Counted from the first letter of the stretch, positions 8,645 through 16,270 are shown. The stretch: 64,000 bases of DNA from Streptomyces sp. TLI_235 (GCA_002300355.1 NSGV01000001.1:5270001-5334000); one strand, 5' to 3'. Notes: generated from the letters alone by a model not told the origin. Translations and numbers: made by a program.

Positions 8645-9979
8645 GTGAGTGGTGATAGTACGAGCTTCCTCGTCGGGGCTCTGCTGCTGGTGGTGGTCGG
8701 CTGGCTCGCCGCGTGCGCCGAGGCCGGCATCTCCCGGGTCTCCCGGTTCCGTGCCGAGGAGGCCGTTCGGGCGGGCCGGAAGGGCTCGGCCCGGCTGCTG
8801 ACGGTGGCCACCGACCCGATCCGCTACCTCAACCTGGCCACCCTGATCCGAGTGGCCTGCGAGATGGCGGCGGCCGTCCTGGTGACGGTGGTCTTCGTCC
8901 GCAACGTCGACAAGACCTGGCAGGCGGTGCTCTCCGCGATCGGCGTGATGGTGCTGGTGTCCTTCGTCGCGGTGGGCGTCTCGCCGCGCACCATCGGCCG
9001 CCAGCACCCGCTGACCACGGCGACCGCCGCCTCCTTCGTGCTGCTGCCGCTGGCCCGCATCCTCGGGCCGATCCCGCGGCTGCTGATCCTCGTCGGCAAC
9101 GCGCTGACCCCGGGCAAGGGCTACAAGGAGGGCCCGTTCGCCTCCGAGGCCGAGCTGCGCGCCCTCGTCGACCTCGCCGAGAAGGACGACCTGATCGAGG
9201 ACGAGGAGCGCCGCATGGTGCACTCCGTCTTCGAGCTGGGCGACACCATCGTCCGCGAGGTGATGGTGCCGCGCACCGACCTGGTGATGATCGAGCGGCA
9301 CAAGACCGTCCGGCAGACGCTCACCCTGGCGCTGCGCTCCGGCTTCTCCCGGATCCCGGTGGTCGGCGACAACGAGGACGACGTGGTCGGCATCGTCTAC
9401 CTCAAGGACCTGGTGCGGCGCACCCACGTCAACCGGGACGCCGAGTCCGAGCAGGTCGGCACGGTGATGCGGCCGGCCGTCTTCGTCCCGGACTCCAAGC
9501 CGGCCGCCGACCTGCTGCGCGAGATGCAGCAGATGCGCTCGCACGTGGCGATCGTGATCGACGAGTACGGCGGCACGGCCGGGCTGGTCACCATCGAGGA
9601 CATCCTGGAGGAGATCGTCGGCGAGATCACCGACGAGTACGACCGGGAGATCGCCCCGGTCGAGGACCTCGGGGACGGCTCGTACCGGATCACCGCCCGG
9701 CTGCTGGTCGAGGACCTCGGCGAGCTGTTCGGCTTGGAGCTGGAGGACGAGGACGTCGAGACGGTCGGCGGCCTGCTCGCCAAGCACCTCGGCCGGGTGC
9801 CGATCCCCGGCTCGTCCTGCGACATCCCCGTCCCGGACGAGACGGCCACCGACCTGGTGGCGATCCGGCTCAGCGCGGAGAGCTCGGCCGGCCGCCGCAA
9901 CCGCATCGACACCGTGGTCGCCGCACCCGTCCGGGCGATCGAGGACCCCGAGGACGAGTTCGCCGACCAGCAGAGCTGA
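8645..9979 (+). CDS. CNNM/CorC-type CBS-domain membrane protein (hemolysin family)
   Basis: Integral membrane protein of the CNNM/CorC family, proposed to act in Mg2+ or other cation transport. 444 aa. It has an N-terminal DUF21 membrane domain of about four segments (residues 1-190), a CBS pair (about 205-330, with REVMVPRTDLVMIE and IVIDEYGGTAGLVTIEDILEEIVGEI), and a CorC_HlyC C-terminal domain. GTG start 13 bp after ybeY, so co-transcribed. A 19-bp terminator stem follows. Confidence 0.92.
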   Translation: MSGDSTSFLVGALLLVVVGWLAACAEAGISRVSRFRAEEAVRAGRKGSARLLTVATDPIRYLNLATLIRVACEMAAAVLVTVVFVRNVDKTWQAVLSAIGVMVLVSFVAVGVSPRTIGRQHPLTTATAASFVLLPLARILGPIPRLLILVGNALTPGKGYKEGPFASEAELRALVDLAEKDDLIEDEERRMVHSVFELGDTIVREVMVPRTDLVMIERHKTVRQTLTLALRSGFSRIPVVGDNEDDVVGIVYLKDLVRRTHVNRDAESEQVGTVMRPAVFVPDSKPAADLLREMQQMRSHVAIVIDEYGGTAGLVTIEDILEEIVGEITDEYDREIAPVEDLGDGSYRITARLLVEDLGELFGLELEDEDVETVGGLLAKHLGRVPIPGSSCDIPVPDETATDLVAIRLSAESSAGRRNRIDTVVAAPVRAIEDPEDEFADQQS

Positions 9980-9985
9980 CGCACC

Positions 9986-10026
9986 CGCCGACGGCCGGGC
10001 CCCGCACCGGGGCCCGGCCGTCGGCG
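9986..10026 (+). terminator. Strong hairpin terminator of the phoH-ybeY-CNNM operon
   Basis: Perfect 19-bp stem with left arm CGCCGACGGCCGGGCCCCG (9986-10004), a 3-nt loop and the complementary right arm (10008-10026). It begins 6 nt after the stop codon. Confidence 0.85.
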
Positions 10027-10106
10027 TCCCCGGGAACACCCGTTCGCGTGACGACGGGCCGCGCCGCGTTTGCCGCCACGGCCCGGGCGTTTGCACCATG
10101 GAGGGT

Positions 10107-10343
10107 ATGACGCACCAACTGCGCGCGGAGTACGGCCCGGCGGGCCGGTCCGGCGAGGTGAGCAGGTGGCACATCGTCCGGACCGCCAATCCTGCCGAGG
10201 GCATGTGCGGCGCCGAGATCGAACCCGATGCCGAGACCAGGCCGGAGACGGACTGGGGGACGGGACTGCGGACCTGCCAGCAGTGCGGCTCGCTGTACCT
10301 GCACGAGATCCCCTACCACCGCGACTACCACGGCCACGGCTGA
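10107..10343 (+). CDS. Small conserved actinobacterial hypothetical protein
   Basis: 78 aa, no function recognised. The body reads as a small soluble protein with SRWHIVRT, a single Cys in GMCGAEIEP and a CQQC pair followed by GSLYLHEIPY, which could bind a metal. I recall similar short proteins in streptomycetes next to this locus. Start is uncertain: ATG 10107 is preferred, but ATG 10098 would add three residues, and GGAG at 10100-10103 lies very close to 10107. Confidence 0.7.
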   Translation: MTHQLRAEYGPAGRSGEVSRWHIVRTANPAEGMCGAEIEPDAETRPETDWGTGLRTCQQCGSLYLHEIPYHRDYHGHG

Positions 10344-10361
10344 CGTACGGCGGAGGCAGCG

Positions 10362-10898
10362 ATGAAACTGCAAGACGAACTTCCCGTGGACCACAAGCTC
10401 GCCCAGGTCTACCGCTGGAGCGCGGGCGTCGGCGGCCTGTTCCTGGTGGTCTTCGGCATCCTCGGCCTCGTCGACCAGGTCGGGTTCTTCGACACCGACG
10501 GCAAGGAGACCCTGGGCCTGTCCAGCAACGGCGCCCTCAGCGTGCTGTCGATCGTGGTCGGCGGCATCCTGATCGTCGGCGCGATCATCGGCGGAAACTT
10601 CGCCTCCACCCTGAACATGATCGTCGGCGTGGTGTTCATCCTGGCCGGCTTCGTCGGCCTCATGGTGCTCGACAGCAGCGCCAACCGGCTGGCCTTCCAG
10701 ATCCCCAACGTGGTGTTCAGCTTCGCCTTCGGCTTCGCGGTGGTCACCTTCGGCATGTACGGCAGAGTGAGCAGTCACCTGCCGCAGGACAACCCGTACT
10801 GGCGCAAGCGGCACAGCGGCCCGCAGACCGCGCCCGACGGGCCGGCCACCCTCGTCAAGGTGCTCAAGCCGGGTCCGCCCAACCCGATCGGCCACTGA
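10362..10898 (+). CDS. DUF4383-type four-helix membrane protein
   Basis: 178 aa, predicted inner-membrane protein of the DUF4383 kind; no biochemical role is known. Hydrophobic segments are at about 26-46, 65-85, 88-108 and 118-138, with conserved Gly-rich turns (VVGGILIVGAIIGGN) and a basic C-terminal tail. GGAGG lies 6 nt before ATG 10362. It starts 18 bp after the preceding small gene, so the two probably share a transcript, closed by a hairpin. Confidence 0.8.
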   Translation: MKLQDELPVDHKLAQVYRWSAGVGGLFLVVFGILGLVDQVGFFDTDGKETLGLSSNGALSVLSIVVGGILIVGAIIGGNFASTLNMIVGVVFILAGFVGLMVLDSSANRLAFQIPNVVFSFAFGFAVVTFGMYGRVSSHLPQDNPYWRKRHSGPQTAPDGPATLVKVLKPGPPNPIGH

Positions 10899-10915
10899 CC
10901 CCGCACCTCGTCCCG

Positions 10916-10938
10916 CCGGGACCGCGCCGCGGTCCCGG
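10916..10938 (+). terminator. Hairpin terminator after DUF4383 gene
   Basis: Arms CCGGGACCGCG and CGCGGTCCCGG separated by one base; in practice a stem of about 9 bp with a small loop. No U-tract. Confidence 0.55.
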
Positions 10939-11040
10939 CCCCGCGCTGCCGACAGACGTCCACGGAGCGAAATGCGCTTGACGCTCCGTCAGATCCGCGG
11001 CAGCGTCGGGTGGTCCACATGCGACCACGAGGGGGACCGG

Positions 11041-12084
11041 ATGAACGAGCGCTCGCTCGGCGGCCTGAGAACCGCACCCGTCGGCTTCGGAGCGATGGTG
11101 CTCTCGCCCGGCATGTACGGCGAGACCGACGACGACCGCGGCACCGCCGCACTGCGCGCCGCCCTGGACGCCGGCGCCACGATGATCGACACCGCCGACG
11201 GCTACGGCGCCGACGGCCACAACGAGGCCCTGGTCGGCCGCGCGGTCGCCGGCCGCCGTGACGAGGTGGTGATCGCCACCAAGTTCGGCTTCCGGATCCC
11301 CGAGGGCGCCGAGCCGCACCGCTTCCCGGTCGGCTACGCCTTCGGCGAGCTCGCCGTCAACGCCGAACCGAAGTACGTCCGCGGCTACGCCGAGCAGTCG
11401 CTGCGCAACCTCGGCACCGACGTCATCGACCTGTACTACCCGCACTTCCCCGACCCGCAGGTGCCCTTCGAGGACACCGTCGGCGCCGTCGCCGACCTCG
11501 TCGCGGCCGGGCTCGTCCGCCACCTCGGGCTCTCCAACGTGACCGCCGCCCAGCTGCGTGCCGCGCACGCCGTCCACCCGGTGGCCGCCGTGCAGACCCA
11601 GTGGTCGATGTGGCAGCCGGTCGACCCCGGGCTGCTGGCCGCCGCCCGCGACCTCGGCATCGGCCTGGTCGCCTGGAGCCCGCTCGGCGGCGGCTTCCTC
11701 ACCGGTACCGTCCAGGGGCTCGGCGAGGACGACTTCCGCCGCCACATCCCGCGCTTCGACGAGGCCAACCTGCGGACCAACAACGACCGCTACGCCCCGC
11801 TGCGCGGCATCGCCGCCGACCTCGGCCTCACGCCCGGGCAGCTGGCCCTGGCCTGGCTGCTGCACCAGGACGAGCACGTGGTGCCCATCCCCGGCAGCCG
11901 GACCCCGGCCCACATCGCCGAGAACACCGCGGCCGCCGCGGTCACCCTGGACGCCGCCGCGTTGCGGCGCGTCGAGGAGGCGCTCGCGGTCTTCGCCCCG
12001 GCCGGCCGCGGCGCCCTGCTCGACGGCGACGGCGGCTCCGGCAGTGGCGCCGAGGGCGGTACCGAGGGCCGGGCCGAGGGCTGA
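11041..12084 (+). CDS. Aldo/keto reductase
   Basis: NADPH-dependent oxidoreductase of the aldo/keto reductase superfamily, cytoplasmic; substrate unknown. 347 aa. Catalytic residues recognisable as Asp50 and Tyr55 (DTADGYG), Lys81 (ATKFGF) and His in YYPHFPDP. The cofactor-binding end appears as VPIPGSRTPAHIAEN. Start ATG 11041 follows GAGGGGGA; an in-frame ATG at 10972 would add 23 unrelated residues. The C-terminus ends in a Gly/Glu-rich low-complexity tail. Confidence 0.92.
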   Translation: MNERSLGGLRTAPVGFGAMVLSPGMYGETDDDRGTAALRAALDAGATMIDTADGYGADGHNEALVGRAVAGRRDEVVIATKFGFRIPEGAEPHRFPVGYAFGELAVNAEPKYVRGYAEQSLRNLGTDVIDLYYPHFPDPQVPFEDTVGAVADLVAAGLVRHLGLSNVTAAQLRAAHAVHPVAAVQTQWSMWQPVDPGLLAAARDLGIGLVAWSPLGGGFLTGTVQGLGEDDFRRHIPRFDEANLRTNNDRYAPLRGIAADLGLTPGQLALAWLLHQDEHVVPIPGSRTPAHIAENTAAAAVTLDAAALRRVEEALAVFAPAGRGALLDGDGGSGSGAEGGTEGRAEG

Positions 12085-12137
12085 GACGGGCGGCCGCCAC
12101 CTGGTGGTCCGCCGGGGGCCGAGGCGGGCCGCCCGCC

Positions 12138-12143
12138 TATGCT
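12138..12143 (+). promoter_or_regulatory. -10 box TATGCT, near-leaderless start of the deaminase-like gene
   Basis: TATGCT ends 8 nt before ATG 12152, and no Shine-Dalgarno sequence is present, so the transcript should begin at or within a few bases of the start codon. Confidence 0.5.
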
Positions 12144-12151
12144 CAGGGCTC

Positions 12152-12505
12152 ATGAGTGAGCTCACCGAACTGGACCCCGAGGACAAGAAGATCATCACGC
12201 TGGCCCGCTCCGTGCGCGCCCGCAACGGCGTGGCGGAGGGGGCGGCGGTGCGCGACGAGACCGGCCGCACCTACGTGGCCGGCAGCGTCGCCCTGGAGTC
12301 GCTGCGGCTCAGCGCGCTGCAGACCGCGGTCGCGATGGCCGTCGCCAGCGGCGCCAAGGGCCTGGAGGCGGCCGCGGTGGTCACCGAGGCCGACACCCCG
12401 GCCGAGGCCGACCTCGCCGCCGTCCGCGACCTCGGCGGCGCCGGCACCCCGGTGCTGCTGGCCGGAGTGGACGGGGCGCTGCGCACCCGCGCCGAGGCGC
12501 GCTGA
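12152..12505 (+). CDS. Cytidine-deaminase-fold protein lacking the zinc site
   Basis: 117 aa. The length and order of elements follow small cytidine deaminases (ARSVRARNGVAEGAAVRDETGRTYVAGSV corresponds in style to the deaminase N-terminal strand region; ALQTAVAMAVASGAKGLEAAAVV to the helix/strand after the active site). However, the HAE/CAE zinc-and-proton motif and the PCxxC pair are absent, and there is no Cys or His at all, so it cannot be an active zinc deaminase. It lies just upstream of era, where many Firmicutes carry a true cdd. Databases often label such streptomycete proteins cytidine deaminase. Confidence 0.75.
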   Translation: MSELTELDPEDKKIITLARSVRARNGVAEGAAVRDETGRTYVAGSVALESLRLSALQTAVAMAVASGAKGLEAAAVVTEADTPAEADLAAVRDLGGAGTPVLLAGVDGALRTRAEAR

Positions 12506-12605
12506 GACACCCCCCGCCGAGCCGGTCCGGGCCGATAGTCTGATGACCGGGTCGGCGGGGGAGCGGGGCCTCCGGACGAAGCCGTCGCGGTGCAGGGGAG
12601 GGGAC

Positions 12606-12761
12606 ATGGGCGTACTGGCGTTCTTCGCCGGGCTGCTGCTCACCGTCATGGGCTTCGGCCGGTGGCGGGAGACCGGCTCGCCCTACTGGCTGATCGGCTC
12701 GTTGGTGCTGCTGGTGATCGTGCTGGTCGGCGCGCTGACCGGCGGCAAGAAGACCGGCTGA
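12606..12761 (+). CDS. Small two-segment membrane protein (51 aa)
   Basis: Very short protein (MGVLAFFAGLLLTVMGFGRW start, GGKKTG end) with two hydrophobic stretches, about residues 2-18 and 27-45, separated by a polar turn RWRETGSPYW; a positive tail suggests cytoplasmic ends. GGAGGGG sits at good spacing before ATG 12606 and third positions are GC-rich, which supports real coding. Function unknown. It lies 56 bp before era. Confidence 0.65.
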   Translation: MGVLAFFAGLLLTVMGFGRWRETGSPYWLIGSLVLLVIVLVGALTGGKKTG

Positions 12762-12817
12762 GCCGCCGCCCGGGCGCGCGTCGGTTCGGACCCGGGTGAT
12801 CAGGGAGAATGGTGGCC

Positions 12818-13747
12818 ATGAATGCCCCTTCCTCCCCGTACCGCTCCGGGTTCGCGTGCTTCGTCGGCCGTCCCAACGCGGGCAAGTCGACCCTGACCAA
12901 CGCCCTGGTCGGGACGAAGGTCGCGATCACCTCCGACCGACCGCAGACCACCCGGCACACCGTGCGCGGCATCGTGCACCGCCCGGACGCGCAGCTCGTC
13001 CTGGTCGACACCCCCGGCCTGCACAAGCCCCGCACGCTGCTCGGCGAGCGACTCAACGACCTCGTCCGCAGCACCTGGGCGGAGGTCGACGTGATCGGCT
13101 TCTGCCTGCCCGCCGACCAGAAGCTCGGGCCCGGCGACAAGTTCATCGCCAAGGAACTCGCCGAGATCAAGAAGACCCCCAAGGTCGCCATCGTCACCAA
13201 GACCGACCTGGTCGACTCCAAGCGGCTCGCCGAGCAGCTGATCGCGATCCACCAGCTCGGCCTCGAACTCGGCATCGAGTGGGCCGAGATCATCCCGGTC
13301 TCCGCCGTCGGCGACAACCAGGTCGGCCTGGTCGCCGACCTCATCACCAAGCTGCTCCCGGCGGGCCAGCCGCTCTACCCGGACGGCGACCTGACCGACG
13401 AGCCCGAGCAGATCATGGTCGCCGAGCTCATCCGCGAGGCCGCCCTGGAGGGCGTCCGGGACGAGCTGCCGCACTCGCTGGCCGTGGTGGTCGAGGAGAT
13501 GCTGCCGCGCGAGGGCCGGCCGGCCGACCGCCCGCTGCTCGACATCCACGCCAACGTCTACATCGAGCGGCAGAGCCAGAAGGCGATCGTCATCGGCGCC
13601 AAGGGCTCGCGGCTGAAGCACGTCGGCACCACCGCCCGCAAGCACATCGAGGCGCTGCTCGGCACCCCCGTCTACCTCGACCTGCACGTCAAGGTCGCCA
13701 AGGACTGGCAGCGGGACCCGAAGCAGCTGCGCAAGCTGGGCTTCTGA
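12818..13747 (+). CDS. era: GTPase Era
   Basis: Essential GTPase that binds the 3' end of 16S rRNA and assists 30S assembly. About 309 aa. G1 is GRPNAGKST, G3 DTPGLHK and G4 TKTD, with a C-terminal KH domain carrying VIGAKGSRLKHVGT. Start ATG 12818 is preferred because AGGGAGA (12802-12808) is at normal spacing; ATG 12809 and GTG 12812 in the same frame are possible. GAGAAT at 12805-12810 could alternatively be a -10 box giving a leaderless message. It follows the ybeY block, as in many bacteria. Confidence 0.95.
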   Translation: MNAPSSPYRSGFACFVGRPNAGKSTLTNALVGTKVAITSDRPQTTRHTVRGIVHRPDAQLVLVDTPGLHKPRTLLGERLNDLVRSTWAEVDVIGFCLPADQKLGPGDKFIAKELAEIKKTPKVAIVTKTDLVDSKRLAEQLIAIHQLGLELGIEWAEIIPVSAVGDNQVGLVADLITKLLPAGQPLYPDGDLTDEPEQIMVAELIREAALEGVRDELPHSLAVVVEEMLPREGRPADRPLLDIHANVYIERQSQKAIVIGAKGSRLKHVGTTARKHIEALLGTPVYLDLHVKVAKDWQRDPKQLRKLGF

Positions 13748-13768
13748 GCTCCGCGTTCCGCGCCCCGC

Positions 13769-13799
13769 ACGGCCCGTCGGCACCCCGCCGGCGGGCCGT
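13769..13799 (+). terminator. Hairpin terminator after era
   Basis: Arms ACGGCCCGTCGGC and GCCGGCGGGCCGT, one mismatch in 13 bp, loop of 5 nt, 22 nt after the era stop. The rest of the 293-bp gap to the next gene shows no gene. Confidence 0.55.
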
Positions 13800-14040
13800 C
13801 GCCGTCGCCGTCCCCGGGCGGCGCGGCGGGGTCGGCCGACTCGCGGACCACCGGCCGGACGGCCTCCCGCGCCGGGCGCGACTGCCCTGTGCGTACGGAC
13901 GGTGTGCGAGTCGTGGAGAACGAGCGCACCGTCCGTTCACACGCCCCGTGTCCGTCCTTCATGTGGCGGAATCCGGTCATCCCCCGGAAACCGAGACCGT
14001 CACTTCCGGCCGATGAGCGCTCCGGAAGGCGAAGAACGGC

Positions 14041-14433
14041 ATGGGACAGCCGAGGTTCCTGATCGTCAGCAGACCCGCCCGAACGGGCGCCGTCGGCGGT
14101 GACGCCGTGTGGCGGCTGCTCGGGGCGAACAACCGCCACCTCGGGCAGGGCGGTGAGACCTTCCGCGACATAACCGACTGCCTCGCCGCGATCGAGCGGC
14201 TGCGCCTCGGCCTCGACCGCGGCCGGCCCTCGATCTCCCCGGTCGACCACGGCCAGCTCTGGCGCTGGCGGCTCGACCTCGACGGGCTCACCGTCGCCTG
14301 CTCCACCCGCGCCTACCGCCGGCAGCGCGAGTGCCAGGACAGCCTGGCCCGCTTCGTCGCCGGCGCCCGCGGCGCCGAACCCGCCCTGCACGCCCGCGCC
14401 GCGTCCGCCCTCCGCCCGCGCGGCACCGCGTGA
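14041..14433 (+). CDS. Hypothetical protein with two YegP/DUF1508-like repeats
   Basis: 130 aa, function unknown. Two similar stretches can be seen: VWRLLGANNRHLGQ...DCLAAIERLRLG and WRWRLDLDGLTVACST...ECQDSLARFVAG. Each has the pattern of aromatic-x-Leu, short hairpin, then a helix that starts with a Cys, resembling the small YegP (DUF1508) unit. The resemblance is by eye only. No signal or membrane segment. GC-rich third positions support coding. Confidence 0.6.
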   Translation: MGQPRFLIVSRPARTGAVGGDAVWRLLGANNRHLGQGGETFRDITDCLAAIERLRLGLDRGRPSISPVDHGQLWRWRLDLDGLTVACSTRAYRRQRECQDSLARFVAGARGAEPALHARAASALRPRGTA

Positions 14434-14679
14434 ACGCCCCCGACGCCGCCGCGGCACCCGCAGCGGCGTCCGACACCCCGCAGGGCTGGCCGAGCCGGCC
14501 GCGCTGGCCGAGGTCCGCAACGACCCGGCGCCGGACGGCGGCCGGGCGAGCGGCGAGGAGGGCTGCGCCGGCTGTGCGCGGTGGTCAGCGCGCCCGACAC
14601 CGCGGTCGGGCAGTCGCTGTTCTGCCAGGCCGGCCCGCGCGGCCGGGCCTTCGTCCGTTTCGAGGCGCGCCGCCGCTGA
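14430..14679 (+). pseudogene. Frameshifted remnant of a small conserved gene
   Basis: A GTG overlaps the preceding stop (GTGA, 14430-14433) and opens a frame that reads MNAPDAAAAP...DTPQGWP. Near 14484 the coding-like frame shifts to LAEPAALAEVRNDPAPDGG. Near 14560 it shifts again to LRRLCAVVSAPDTAVGQSL, ending RAFVRFEARRR and a stop at 14677-14679. Each segment has GC-rich third positions only in its own frame. Read together they make one plausible protein of about 80 residues. This could be a real pseudogene or two sequencing indels. Confidence 0.4.
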
Positions 14680-14701
14680 CCGCCGCGGCGGGGGCGGTCA
14701 G
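14676..14701. terminator. Bidirectional terminator between convergent genes
   Basis: 9-bp stem CTGACCGCC / GGCGGTCAG that contains the stop of the upstream remnant (14677-14679, +) and the stop of the inhibitor gene (14698-14700, -). Confidence 0.5.
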
Positions 14702-14964
14702 GCGCCCTCACGCAGGACGAGGCCCACCAGTTCGCGCTGCGAGTCGGTGAGCTTGGGGTCGGCGCAGTAGACGGTGCGGCCGTCCACGGTGATCTCGTAG
14801 TGGAAGCCGTCCGGGACGCCGTACGAGGGGCTGCGCAGACCGCCGGCCATCGCCTCGCGGGCCAGTGCGTGCACGTGCGGTGCGTCCGGGCGCGCGGCGG
14901 TGTCCAGCTCGGCGTGCTTGGCGTGGCCGGCGAAGCCGCCGGTCCTGGTGACCTGGATACGCAT
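14698..14964 (-). CDS. Emfourin-like inhibitor of protealysin-type metalloprotease
   Basis: 88 aa. The start MRIQVTRTGGFAGHAKHAELDTA, the central YGVPDGFHYEITVDGRTVYCADPKL and the C-terminal helix match what is known of emfourin, the small protein inhibitor encoded next to protealysin-like M4 proteases. It has no signal peptide. The protease gene lies 63 bp upstream on the same strand, so protease and inhibitor would be made together in the cytoplasm. Inhibition is inferred from family and position. Confidence 0.8.
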   Translation of the reverse strand: MRIQVTRTGGFAGHAKHAELDTAARPDAPHVHALAREAMAGGLRSPSYGVPDGFHYEITVDGRTVYCADPKLTDSQRELVGLVLREGA

Positions 14965-15027
14965 GGTTGTCAGTGTGCTACGCAGGGGTGGGCTTTGCCG
15001 AGGTCTTTCACAGAGTCCACCCGTGCC

Positions 15028-16101
15028 TCAGGTTGTGCTGATTCCCACCTGTGACCATGCGTCGGCCACCGCGGCCGCCACCCCGCTGACCCGCGGGTAG
15101 TGGGAGTTCGCGGTCGCCACGGTGGCGCGGGCGAAGGCGGCGAAGCCGGTGGTGGGGGAGAGTCGGCCGCTGGTGAGGGTGTCGTACCAGATCCGTCCGG
15201 CGCCCTCCCAGGCGTGGCCGCCGATCGCGACCGCCGCCAGCTGGAAGGCGCGGTTGGGTATGCCGGAGTTGATGTGCACCCCACCGGAGTCGCTGCGGGT
15301 GCGCACGTAGCCGTTCATGTGTCCCGGCTGCGGGTCCTTGCCGAGCCGCTCGTCGTCGTAGGCGGTGCCGGGGGCCTTCATCGAGCGCAGGGCGACGCCG
15401 CGCACCCCGGGCGCCAGCAGTCCGGCGCCTATCAGCCAGTCCGCCTCCTCGGCCCGCTGGCCGAGCGCGTACTGCTTCACCAGCGAGCCGAACACGTCGG
15501 AGATCGACTCGTTGAGTGCGCCGGGCTGGTCGCGGTACTCCAGGTCGGCGGTGAACTGCGTGACGCCGTGGGTGAGTTCGTGTCCGATGACGTCCAGGCA
15601 GACGGTGAAGTCGACGAAGATCTCACCGTCCCCGTCGCCGAAGACCATCCGGCTGCCGTTCCAGAAGGCGTTGTCGTAGCGGTCGCCGAAGTGGACGGTG
15701 GCGTCCAGCGGCAGCCAGGTGTCGTCGATCGAGGCCCGGCCGTACACCTCGCGGAAGAGCGCGAAGGTGGCGCCGAGCCCGTCGTAGGCGCGGTTGGCCG
15801 AGGCGTCGGCGACCGGGCCGCCGCCCTCGGTGCGGACGGTGCGGCCGGGCAGGTCCTCGCCGTGTCCGGCGTCGGAGACGGTGCGGACCAGCCGTTCGGC
15901 GGTGGGGGCGGCCGCGGTGGGCGGCGCGGCGAGCAGCCGCTGCCGGCGCAGCGCGGCGTCGACGGCCACGGAGCGCCGGGCCGGGGCGTGGCCGAGTTCG
16001 GCCAGTCGGTCGAGGATGTGGGGCGGGACGATGGCGCAGCACGGGGACGCGGAAGTCGCAGCCATGTCGCCCAGGGTGACGCATCCATGACGAGTTGTCA
16101 T
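15028..16101 (-). CDS. Protealysin-like M4 family metalloprotease
   Basis: Zinc endopeptidase of the thermolysin family. 357 aa from ATG 16101. HELTH at 174-178 and Glu198 in ALNESISD are the zinc ligands and catalytic base; the later GGVHINSGIPNRAF supplies the family His. The short N-terminal pro-segment with CAIVPPHIL (22-30) is the protealysin propeptide signature. No secretion signal, so it is probably intracellular or leaves by a non-classical route. Start is uncertain: ATG 16101 (AGGAG very close), GTG 16104 or ATG 16065. Paired with the downstream inhibitor gene. Confidence 0.9.
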   Translation of the reverse strand: MTTRHGCVTLGDMAATSASPCCAIVPPHILDRLAELGHAPARRSVAVDAALRRQRLLAAPPTAAAPTAERLVRTVSDAGHGEDLPGRTVRTEGGGPVADASANRAYDGLGATFALFREVYGRASIDDTWLPLDATVHFGDRYDNAFWNGSRMVFGDGDGEIFVDFTVCLDVIGHELTHGVTQFTADLEYRDQPGALNESISDVFGSLVKQYALGQRAEEADWLIGAGLLAPGVRGVALRSMKAPGTAYDDERLGKDPQPGHMNGYVRTRSDSGGVHINSGIPNRAFQLAAVAIGGHAWEGAGRIWYDTLTSGRLSPTTGFAAFARATVATANSHYPRVSGVAAAVADAWSQVGISTT

Positions 16102-16154
16102 CACTCCTGTGGAAAACGAACCGTCTCACTGGGTGGAATCGTGGCGGGCTTCAC

Positions 16155-16183
16155 TTCGTGTGCCCGAGGAGCTGGGTTACGCT
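16155..16183 (+). promoter_or_regulatory. Promoter of the leuA leader
   Basis: TTCGTG (16155-16160) and TACGCT (16178-16183) are separated by 17 nt. The predicted start is about 16190, only a few bases before the leader-peptide ATG at 16194, so the leader peptide would be translated from an almost leaderless transcript. Confidence 0.45.
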
Positions 16184-16193
16184 GGTGAGCATC

Positions 16194-16241
16194 ATGCGTT
16201 ACGGGCTGCTTCTTCTTAGCTGCCGCGGCGAGGGCCTGTAG
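16194..16241 (+). CDS. leuL: leuA leader peptide with four consecutive Leu codons
   Basis: 15-residue frame MRYGLLLLSCRGEGL. The Leu run uses CTG CTT CTT CTT, and CTT is rare in this genome, which would sharpen sensing of charged tRNA-Leu. The last codons overlap the left arm of a 12-bp hairpin. Ribosome-mediated attenuation of leuA by Leu-rich leader peptides has been described or predicted in streptomycetes; that is the expected role here. Confidence 0.75.
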   Translation: MRYGLLLLSCRGEGL

Positions 16242-16270
16242 TCCATCGGAGGCCGATTCCCTCGCCGCGG
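16223..16270 (+). promoter_or_regulatory. Attenuator hairpin of leuA
   Basis: Perfect 12-bp arms CCGCGGCGAGGG (16223-16234) and CCCTCGCCGCGG (16259-16270). The 24-nt loop contains a second small inverted repeat ATCGG / CCGAT (16245-16257). The left arm lies inside the leader-peptide frame just after the Leu codons, and a short T-run (CCCTTTTC) follows about 15 nt downstream. A ribosome stalled at the Leu codons or released at the stop would change which stem forms. Confidence 0.65.
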
